The notes beneath the pieces were generated by a model that saw nothing but the letters and a program-made list of their open reading frames with translations, was not told the origin of the DNA and did no database searches. Source: CAZADA01 sp964636945 (GTDB taxonomy: Bacteria; Pseudomonadota; Alphaproteobacteria; Caulobacterales; Maricaulaceae). From it: DNA of 24,159 bases. Within the stretch, counting starts at the first letter, position 1; each line of letters opens with the position of its first letter. The stretch is from positions 1-24,159 of the forward strand of contig CAZWVH010000047.1 of NCBI GenBank assembly GCA_964636945.1, given 5' to 3'. Positions 14,863 through 21,289 of this stretch are shown piece after piece. The position numbers and the translations under genes were made by a program.

Positions 14863-15799
14863 CGCCAAGATGCTCCTCTCCGCGCGCCTCAGCGAGCTCC
14901 ACCTGACGTTGGCGCTCGGCAAATCGGCGGCGTTCACCCTCTCCATATTCCTCGATGCAGGCGGGACACGACACCCCCAACTCATAGTGGGGGCTGTGTT
15001 TGTCCGCCTCGCTCACCGGCCGGCGGCAGGCATGGCATTGATCATAATCGCCCGGTTCCAGTCCATGGCGCACTGACACGCGCTGGTCGAATACAAAACA
15101 CTCGCCGCGCCAGAGGCTTTGATCTTCCGGCACAGTTTCCAGATATTTCAGAATGCCGCCCTTAAGATGGTAGACTTGCTCCACACCTTCCGCGCGCGCC
15201 AGGGCCGTAGCCTTTTCACAGCGAATGCCGCCGGTGCAATACATGGCGATCTTCTTGCCGGAGTGGTGTTGACGGAACTCCCGGAACCAGCCGGGAAATT
15301 CGCGAAAGCTCTCCGTGGCCGGATCAACCGCACCGTCAAACATACCGATCTGGGTTTCATAAGCGTTGCGCGCATCGATCACCACCACGTCATCGCGGGT
15401 AATGAGGTCGTTCCAGTCGAGCGGATCCACGTAATCCCCAACCATGTTCACCGGGTCGACTTTCGGCTCACCCATGGTGACGATTTCGCGCTTAAGGCGC
15501 ACTTTCATGCGGTGGAAGGGAGCGGCGTCGGTCAATGACTCTTTGTGCTCCAAATCGCGACAGCCCGGGAGGGCGCGGAGGTGGGACAGCACAGAGTCAA
15601 TTCCGTTGCGCGACCCAGCAATCGTGCCGTTGACGCCCTCGCGAGCGAGCAGGATTGTGCCGCGCACGCCATGGTCGTCACACAATCGCTGAAGCGGCGC
15701 CTGAAAGGATGCGAACTCCGGCCAAGTCACAAACTGATACAGCGCGGCCACGACAATGGGATTGGCGGCGGGTATTGGTCTGTCGACGTCCTGATCCAT
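14843..15799 (-). CDS. trhO: tRNA uridine(34) hydroxylase TrhO (YceA, rhodanese-like)
   Basis: TrhO oxidises U34 of several tRNAs to 5-hydroxyuridine, the first step of the oxygen-dependent branch to cmo5U-type wobble modification. The 318-residue protein has the TrhO N-terminal domain (FVTWPEF, GTILLAREGVNGTI), a rhodanese domain with active Cys188 in CTGGIRCEK, and a C-terminal CHAC...SCPAC four-cysteine cluster typical of the family. All parts are intact. The SD GAAGG precedes the ATG. It lies 24 bp downstream of lpxK and overlaps the GST gene by 20 bp, so it sits within the lipid A transcript without an obvious pathway link. Confidence 0.93.
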   Translation of the reverse strand: MDQDVDRPIPAANPIVVAALYQFVTWPEFASFQAPLQRLCDDHGVRGTILLAREGVNGTIAGSRNGIDSVLSHLRALPGCRDLEHKESLTDAAPFHRMKVRLKREIVTMGEPKVDPVNMVGDYVDPLDWNDLITRDDVVVIDARNAYETQIGMFDGAVDPATESFREFPGWFREFRQHHSGKKIAMYCTGGIRCEKATALARAEGVEQVYHLKGGILKYLETVPEDQSLWRGECFVFDQRVSVRHGLEPGDYDQCHACRRPVSEADKHSPHYELGVSCPACIEEYGEGERRRFAERQRQVELAEARGEEHLGDGARKR

Positions 15800-15823
15800 G
15801 GCAAACGACCTTCGGTGCGCGGG

Positions 15824-16834
15824 CTAACGCCGGCTGGCGGCGCGATCGATGGCGCGCTCAACGATGCCGTCAAGCTGTCCTGGGTCTTCCAATTCTATTC
15901 CCACCGGCCAGGTATGGATGATCCGGCGTAAATCCTTGGGAATGCGCATATAGTCTTTTTCCGTGGTCATCATCAGCGCATTGTGCCGCCGCGCGGTTTC
16001 GCGCAGTTCGCGCAAGTCCGACTCGGCGAAATTATGATGGTCGGGAAAGGTGGTGGTCGCCTTGAGCTCCGCACCGGCTTCTCGTAGGGCATTGAAGAAT
16101 TTTTCGGGACGGGCAATCCCCGCGAACGCGAACACGGGGCCCTGGGGAATGGGCCCGCGCGGCATTACGGTGGCGCGCAAGATCGGCACGCCCACGGGCA
16201 GATGCTTGCGCCAAATCGTATGCACTGGGTCGGATTCGTCGCCGCCGACCAAAATCACGGCGTCGGCCCTGCGTAGCGCTGACTTTGCGCTTTCACGCAT
16301 TGGCCCGGCGGGGAATATCCGACCATTGCCCAAGCCCACCTCGCCGTCGATGATCACAAGCGAGGCGTCCTTGAACACAGTTGGGTTTTGAAAGCCATCA
16401 TCCATAATGATGACTTCCGCCCCGCCTAACACCGCAGCCTTTGCGCCCGCAGATTTGTTCTTCGCCACCCAAGTGGGCCCCGCACGCGCGAGCAACATGG
16501 CTTCATCGCCAATGTCGCGGTAGGTGTGTTTGTCCAAATCGACCAAGAGCGGTCCATGTTTGCGTCCGCCATAGCCGCGGGTCAGGGCGTGGGCGGCAAC
16601 GCCTTTTTCACTGAGCCGCTCCATAATCGCGATGGTCATGGGCGTTTTTCCCGCCCCGCCCATGGTAATATTGCCCACGCAGACAACGGGTGCAGCGGGA
16701 CGGTATGGCTTGGACAAGGTGGTGCGCATACCTGCGCCAGCTTGATACAGCCAGCTCACGGGGCCCAACATTGCGCGGGTCAGCGGCGCCGATTGTCGGC
16801 CCTGGGCATGGTTCCAAAACTCAGGCGCCTGCAT
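15824..16834 (-). CDS. lpxK: Tetraacyldisaccharide 4'-kinase
   Basis: LpxK phosphorylates the 4' position of the lipid A disaccharide precursor at the cytoplasmic face of the inner membrane. The 336-residue protein has the N-terminal FWN and WLYQAGAGMR membrane-associated segment, the Walker A motif GNITMGGAGKTP (about 54-65), LTRGYGG, and a DDGFQNP motif containing the catalytic Asp pair. A later FAGIARPEKFF region and a TTEKDYMR motif complete the family signature. The ATG at 16834 has GGAG 8 nt upstream and overlaps the 3' end of waaA by 14 bp; the frame continues to 16897 without a good start. It is coupled to waaA and precedes trhO. Confidence 0.96.
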   Translation of the reverse strand: MQAPEFWNHAQGRQSAPLTRAMLGPVSWLYQAGAGMRTTLSKPYRPAAPVVCVGNITMGGAGKTPMTIAIMERLSEKGVAAHALTRGYGGRKHGPLLVDLDKHTYRDIGDEAMLLARAGPTWVAKNKSAGAKAAVLGGAEVIIMDDGFQNPTVFKDASLVIIDGEVGLGNGRIFPAGPMRESAKSALRRADAVILVGGDESDPVHTIWRKHLPVGVPILRATVMPRGPIPQGPVFAFAGIARPEKFFNALREAGAELKATTTFPDHHNFAESDLRELRETARRHNALMMTTEKDYMRIPKDLRRIIHTWPVGIELEDPGQLDGIVERAIDRAASRR

Positions 16835-18149
16835 TCGCGTGCTCCGGCAAAAAAGGTCGAACTCCGGCCAAGGTGTCGTCAAGAACCTGACCGCCACGCT
16901 CAGCCACTTTGAGTGCAGCTTTAGTCATTTGTGCCGCCTTCTTTTCGTTCAACGCAAGGATCGCGTCAGCAAGCTCTTGTGACGTTGCGGCGATCGTCGC
17001 GCCGTTCGCCGCGGTGAGCTCGGCAAAGATATCCGCAAAATTGGCGGTGTTGGGGCCAGATATGATTGGCGTTCCTACTCGTGCAGCTTCCAGCGGCGTA
17101 TGTCCACCCACATCGGGTCGTAAGCTCCCGGCGATGAAGGTGGCGTCAGCGATAGCATACCATGTGCCCATTTCCCCCAGCGTGTCAGCGACATAGACAG
17201 CCGTGCCGTCATGCACCACATCCGCAGTGGATCGGCGGGCGGTCTCAAACCCCATGGAACGGGCGAGCTCGGTCACATCCGCCCCGCGATTGGGGTGACG
17301 CGGCGCCAACACCAAGAGCGCGTCAGGGATGGTGGCGCGAATGTGCGAATGGGCGTCCAAAACGATCGCGTCCTCGCCGTCATGAGTGGAGGCGGCAAGC
17401 CAGATGCGTTCGCGCGGACCCGCATGTTCCTTAAGTGAATCCATAATCGCTTGATTGGCTTCGGGAGGGTTTGCGGCCAATTTCAGGTTGCCCAAGCGCT
17501 CGACAGGACGCCCGAGCACGCGCGTCAGGCCGTCGGCCGTGCGTGAATCCGCGGCGCCGATCCACACAAATCCATCGAACAGGCGACGCGCGGCCCCGCT
17601 CCACGATTGCCAGCGGCGCAGAGATTTTTCCGTCATGCGCGCATTGACCAGCGCCAGTGGGATATGGCGCGCCTGGGCCTCAAGGATCAGATTCGGCCAC
17701 AATTCAGACTCAGCGAAAATCCCCATGCCTGGCCGCCAATGATCCAAGAACGCTGCGGCCGCATCCGCGCGATCCACGGGGATGTATTGATGGATGGCGT
17801 CGCGCGGAAGGCGTTTGGCCATGAGTTGTGCGGAAGTCACCGTGCCGGTTGTGACCAAAAATGCGGCGTCGGGCCGTTCGTTGCGCAAGGCGTTCAGCAA
17901 AATGAGCAACATTAAACTTTCGCCCACACTGGCGCCGTGTAACCAGATCAGCGGACCGTCCGGACGGGCGACTGTGGCTTTTCCCATGCGCTCAGTGAGC
18001 CGCTCAGGGTCCTCTTTGCCCCGGGCGGCGCGTTGGGCCAAGATGCGCGGGGCCAGTCCGCCAAACATGCGGGTTAACAGGCGATAGGCCTTTAAAGACA
18101 TGGGCAGGCGGGAAGCTGCCGGCTTGGCTTTGCTCATCGTCGCTGTCAT
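16821..18149 (-). CDS. waaA: 3-deoxy-D-manno-octulosonic acid (Kdo) transferase
   Basis: WaaA transfers Kdo from CMP-Kdo to lipid IVA, the first core sugar step. The 442-residue GT-B glycosyltransferase has the family motif WLHGASVGE (the Glu is the expected catalytic base), FAESELWPNL, LVNARMTEKS, LAASTHDGED, LAPRHPNRG, FIAGSL.PDVGGHTPLEAA, and a C-terminal helical tail. The usual N-terminal membrane segment is short (YRLLTRMFGGLAP). The ATG at 18149 overlaps the stop of the DUF374 gene (ATGA), indicating translational coupling, though Met5 or Met17 could also serve as start. Number of Kdo residues added cannot be told. Confidence 0.95.
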   Translation of the reverse strand: MTATMSKAKPAASRLPMSLKAYRLLTRMFGGLAPRILAQRAARGKEDPERLTERMGKATVARPDGPLIWLHGASVGESLMLLILLNALRNERPDAAFLVTTGTVTSAQLMAKRLPRDAIHQYIPVDRADAAAAFLDHWRPGMGIFAESELWPNLILEAQARHIPLALVNARMTEKSLRRWQSWSGAARRLFDGFVWIGAADSRTADGLTRVLGRPVERLGNLKLAANPPEANQAIMDSLKEHAGPRERIWLAASTHDGEDAIVLDAHSHIRATIPDALLVLAPRHPNRGADVTELARSMGFETARRSTADVVHDGTAVYVADTLGEMGTWYAIADATFIAGSLRPDVGGHTPLEAARVGTPIISGPNTANFADIFAELTAANGATIAATSQELADAILALNEKKAAQMTKAALKVAERGGQVLDDTLAGVRPFLPEHANAGA

Positions 18150-18931
18150 TGTGGAATCTTCGGGAGAACCGCGTCGGCGCTGGCGTTATTTCGATCCAGG
18201 CGCAACGCGTCCTGGTCTTGGGCCGGTTCAACGACGTTGCCGCCAACGGCAGTATCGGCCTGCGCCGTGGCCTCGTTCAGGCGCGTCTCGAGTAAGCGAC
18301 GTACGCCCTCCAATTCAATGTCCGTGGCGTCCAGCGCCGGCGGGTCGATGGGCGCATTCCATACAATGACGCCTCGGCCAAACGGCAGCGGCAAGACAAA
18401 ACGGTCCCAAGAGTTGAACATGATCCGCCATTTGGTCGTGCAGGAAAAGGCATGGAGCGGAACTTGAGCGGCCTGGGCGAGTTTCACTGCCCCGGCGCGT
18501 GCGCGTTGGCGGGGGCCGCGCGGGCCGTCCGGCATCATGCACATGCAGCCGCCTGAGCGCACAAAATCGAGCATTTCGCGATACGCTACCGCGCCGCCCT
18601 TGCCCTTATCTTTCTTCGGGTTGCGCGTAGAGCCGCGCATCACCGCCAGATTGAGACGGCGGGAGGCTTTGGCGACAAACTCTCCATCATTGGAGCGTGA
18701 AATCAAAATGCCCGCCTTTTGCGCATCCAGCGGCCAGCTGGAATAGGCCAGCATCAGCCGCGAATGCCACAAACAGGCAACCAGGCCGCCGCCGCGCTCC
18801 CACACCGGCTTGATGTGTTCAAGGCCCTGCACGTCCCAGCGTGTGGTGACGCGGATCAGACGCATATAGGCGGCCACCAACCAGCCCATGGCGTTCTGGA
18901 ACACATTTGATCGTAAAATCGACTTCAACAT
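18146..18931 (-). CDS. DUF374 lysophospholipid acyltransferase-family protein
   Basis: The 261-residue protein matches the DUF374 group: CLWHSRLMLAY (His56, acyltransferase-like histidine), ILISRSNDGEFVAKASRRL, MRGSTRNPKKDKGKGGAVAYREM, and MPDGPRGPR (about residues 133-141). Members are commonly encoded beside waaA and lpxK in alphaproteobacteria and are thought to act on lipid A or phospholipid acylation; the reaction is not proven. A Gln/Asp-rich, probably disordered tail of about 35 residues follows the core. It is the first gene of the operon leading to waaA (4-bp overlap), and its 5' end lies opposite the divergent phosphatase gene. No clear SD is seen before the ATG at 18931. Confidence 0.85.
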   Translation of the reverse strand: MLKSILRSNVFQNAMGWLVAAYMRLIRVTTRWDVQGLEHIKPVWERGGGLVACLWHSRLMLAYSSWPLDAQKAGILISRSNDGEFVAKASRRLNLAVMRGSTRNPKKDKGKGGAVAYREMLDFVRSGGCMCMMPDGPRGPRQRARAGAVKLAQAAQVPLHAFSCTTKWRIMFNSWDRFVLPLPFGRGVIVWNAPIDPPALDATDIELEGVRRLLETRLNEATAQADTAVGGNVVEPAQDQDALRLDRNNASADAVLPKIPQ

Positions 18932-19010
18932 TCGGCGTATATGGCCAAACGCTGATCGCTTGTCGACACGCGCGTGTGTTTCTGCCTTGCCTCACGAGCC
19001 CGCCTCGGCG

Positions 19011-19733
19011 ATGCCACCAGCCATGCACAGAGTCCTCAGCTATTGGCCGGAACCCGATATAAGCGACGACGTGGTGGCGGAGCGACTGTCCACGCCCGTC
19101 AAGCGATTCAGCGCGCATTTGGGCCTGCTCTTCAATGACCACCACATTTTGCGCGTGGGATTTCAGAACAAGCATCAGATCGACGAGTTGATGTGGCGCA
19201 GCAATCAGCCCAGCCCGGCCCAGCTGCGACGTTGGGCAAAGCGCGGCGTGCGCACGGTGATCAATCTACGCGGTTTATCCACAAAGTCGTTTCACCTGTT
19301 GGAGCGTGACGCATGCGCTTCTTTGGGGTTGGATCTCGTGACCTTGCGCGTGAATTCGCGCGACGCGCCCTGGCCAGCCGTGCCGCGCACCATCCGGGAT
19401 ATGTTTAATTCCATTGAGTATCCGGCGCTGATGCACTGCAAATCTGGAGCCGACAGGGCCGGACTGATGGGTGTGTTTTATCGCCATTTTCGCCTTGGCG
19501 ACCCAATCTCCAAGGCGATGGAACAGCTGGATGGCAAGTATCTTCACGTCAAGACCGGTAAAACCGGCATTCTCGACGCTTACTTTCAGCATTATGTGGA
19601 CACGGGCGGGCGTCGTGGCTTGGATTTCGTGACGTGGTCGGAAACCGGATTTGATCCGGTGGCGTTCAAGGAAAACTACAAGCCGAGCGCGCTGGGGTCC
19701 TTTTTTGTGGATCAAATACTACGTCGAGAATAG
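19011..19733 (+). CDS. Dual-specificity/tyrosine phosphatase-like protein, CtpA-like
   Basis: The 240-residue protein has the cysteine phosphatase signature HCKSGADRAG with nucleophile Cys143 and the phosphate-binding Arg six residues later. An upstream Asp in NSRDAPWP is a candidate general acid. The segment WRSNQPSPAQLRRWAKRGVRT / VINLRG is typical of the DSP group. Upstream, NDHHILRVGFQNKHQ resembles the family that includes Caulobacter CtpA, an essential tyrosine phosphatase homologue needed for normal lipid A. Divergent position next to DUF374-waaA-lpxK supports a lipid A role, but that is inference. The start is uncertain: the frame is open from ATG 18888, with 19011 and 19023 as later options, none with a strong SD. 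No signal peptide is evident. Confidence 0.78.
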   Translation: MPPAMHRVLSYWPEPDISDDVVAERLSTPVKRFSAHLGLLFNDHHILRVGFQNKHQIDELMWRSNQPSPAQLRRWAKRGVRTVINLRGLSTKSFHLLERDACASLGLDLVTLRVNSRDAPWPAVPRTIRDMFNSIEYPALMHCKSGADRAGLMGVFYRHFRLGDPISKAMEQLDGKYLHVKTGKTGILDAYFQHYVDTGGRRGLDFVTWSETGFDPVAFKENYKPSALGSFFVDQILRRE

Positions 19734-19757
19734 CACGCCGCGTTTACCCAATTCCGC

Positions 19758-20912
19758 CTATGTCTCGGCGAGTTCGACCTTCACCGATTTCAGCGTGTCA
19801 GACAGTTTGCGGATTTCAAATGGCTTGGACAGAAACCCGTCCATGCCCGATTGGAGAGCCTTGGCCTCGGTGCTGGAGTCAAAGTCGGCCGTGAGCGCCA
19901 CCACGGTGGTCTGACGATTGAGCTCGCAGTCATTACGGATGTGCGCAATGACGTCAAAGCCGTCAATTTCGGGCATGTAGAGATCCAACAACACCAAATC
20001 GAAGCGCTCACGATCCAGAGCGTGCATGGCGTCACGACCGCTCGGGGCTGCAGTGACTTCGTGCCCCAGATAGACGAGTTGGTCTTCAATCATCTGCAGA
20101 TTAATGGCGTTATCGTCCACAAGCAGGATTTTAAGTGACTGGGCCTCTTCGCTGTTTCTCCGGGTTGGAGCGGGCTCTTGTGAGCGAGGCGCGGAAAATG
20201 TGAGCTGAAACAGAACGCGATTGTCCTGCATACGGTGGATCATCAATTCACCGCCCACCGCGCGGGCTGATCGACGCGCGAGCGACAGGCCAACAGCGGC
20301 GATGGATTTGAACGAGTCAGAATCGTCAAACTCATTTCGTTTCAAGATTTGTTCCGCGGCGGCCAGAGCCGTGGGATCAAAGTCAACTTCCTCGCCACCG
20401 AGAAACACAACCAATTCATCAGAGCTCCGGCCCGGCTTCATAGCCACTTGCACCGTGCCCGTGCGCGCCAAACGGATAACGCTATCGATCGCGTTAAACA
20501 TGGCGCGGCGGAACCACATCTCGTCCATCATGCGCAGTTCGCTGAGATCGTCTTCAATCTCGACCTTCAATCGCAATCCGCGCTCGAGCGCCGCTTGCAC
20601 GGATAGGTCGGCGGCGGCGCGCACCTCACGCTCTAAATCGAGCGGTCGGACATTGAGCGTCTGGTTCTCGTCCAACACCGTGAAATACGAACTAATACTG
20701 TCGATCCGGGCCTGCAGCTGCCGGCACGCTCGCTCGGCGGCTTCAACCATGCGTCGATCGGGCAAGGACAGTGAGGATCGTTCCAAGGCGTGCAATGCAG
20801 AGAGCACAGTCGTCAATGGCGTGCGCAATTCGTGGTTCAGCGACGCCATGGACGGTGCAGGGGCTTCACCCTCTGGCGCCCCGAATTCATTCCCCCGTTT
20901 TCGTCTAAACAT
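19758..20912 (-). CDS. Hybrid histidine-kinase-like protein with degenerate ATPase domain and intact receiver domain
   Basis: The 384-residue protein has no TM and no sensor domain. It has a HisKA-like segment with His27 in SLNHELRTPL, a kinase-like catalytic domain (about 90-240), and a receiver domain (about 260-380). The receiver is complete: Asp266-Asp267, phosphoacceptor Asp310 in LLDLYMPEIDG, Thr341 and Lys363. The ATP-binding boxes are degraded: the N-box is FNAIDSVIRL where the Mg-binding Asn is expected but Ser144 occurs, the DxGxG box is replaced by VVFLGGEEVDF, and the G2 box is VGLSLA. It may therefore be a phosphotransfer or pseudokinase protein rather than an active kinase. The gene is divergent from cckA, suggesting a link to that phosphorelay. 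The SD is weak. Confidence 0.85.
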   Translation of the reverse strand: MFRRKRGNEFGAPEGEAPAPSMASLNHELRTPLTTVLSALHALERSSLSLPDRRMVEAAERACRQLQARIDSISSYFTVLDENQTLNVRPLDLEREVRAAADLSVQAALERGLRLKVEIEDDLSELRMMDEMWFRRAMFNAIDSVIRLARTGTVQVAMKPGRSSDELVVFLGGEEVDFDPTALAAAEQILKRNEFDDSDSFKSIAAVGLSLARRSARAVGGELMIHRMQDNRVLFQLTFSAPRSQEPAPTRRNSEEAQSLKILLVDDNAINLQMIEDQLVYLGHEVTAAPSGRDAMHALDRERFDLVLLDLYMPEIDGFDVIAHIRNDCELNRQTTVVALTADFDSSTEAKALQSGMDGFLSKPFEIRKLSDTLKSVKVELAET

Positions 20913-21289
20913 TGCGGCCCCGATCGCGCATCTTGCCTTAGTTTCAGATCAATTGGGCGATCCATCCGCCGCCCTATACGCCCACACCTGTTGGACAAGT
21001 GATCTGGTCATCGCGCCACAAGCCCCATCCGTGGCGCGCGGCTTAGCAAATCCCCAGTGATTATGCACCGGAAATTCCCCTATTGTGGGCTTGATATCCA
21101 CAGTTTGTGCACTGCATGCAATCATTTGGGAACGGAGAATTTTTCAGCTGTCCTCTGTGCAGTCACTCGAAACGCGGTGAATTCGTGTTGACAAGACCTG
21201 GCAATCGCTCGCGCTTTGCTGTCAGTGAGTCATAATGCATCTTCGCTCTTGTGCACGAAGCAGGCGCACCAAAGGAGAGTTGCTCAATC
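20913..21289. other. Divergent regulatory region between the hybrid protein gene and cckA
   Basis: This 377-base region holds no credible gene on either strand. Two sequences close to the DnaA box occur, TTATGCACC at 21061-21069 and ATATCCACA at 21094-21102. The second lies in an inverted repeat TGTGG-N9-CCACA (21084-21102). TTGACA occurs at 21188-21193 but without a well-spaced -10. GAGTC, a CcrM-type GANTC site, at 21227-21231 overlaps a CATAAT (21231-21236). No TTAA-N7-TTAA CtrA site was seen. The cckA SD (GGAGAG) is at 21274-21279. Confidence 0.45.

Noticed and set aside
20221..21060. 279-codon open frame on the plus strand
   Set aside because: It is antisense to the hybrid kinase-like gene and is rich in Ser/Arg, typical of a shadow frame. 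It runs into the intergenic region only because no stop occurs by chance.
21188..21236. TTGACA at 21188 and CATAAT at 21231 as a sigma-70 promoter for cckA
   Set aside because: The spacing is 37 bp, far from 16-18, so they do not form one promoter.
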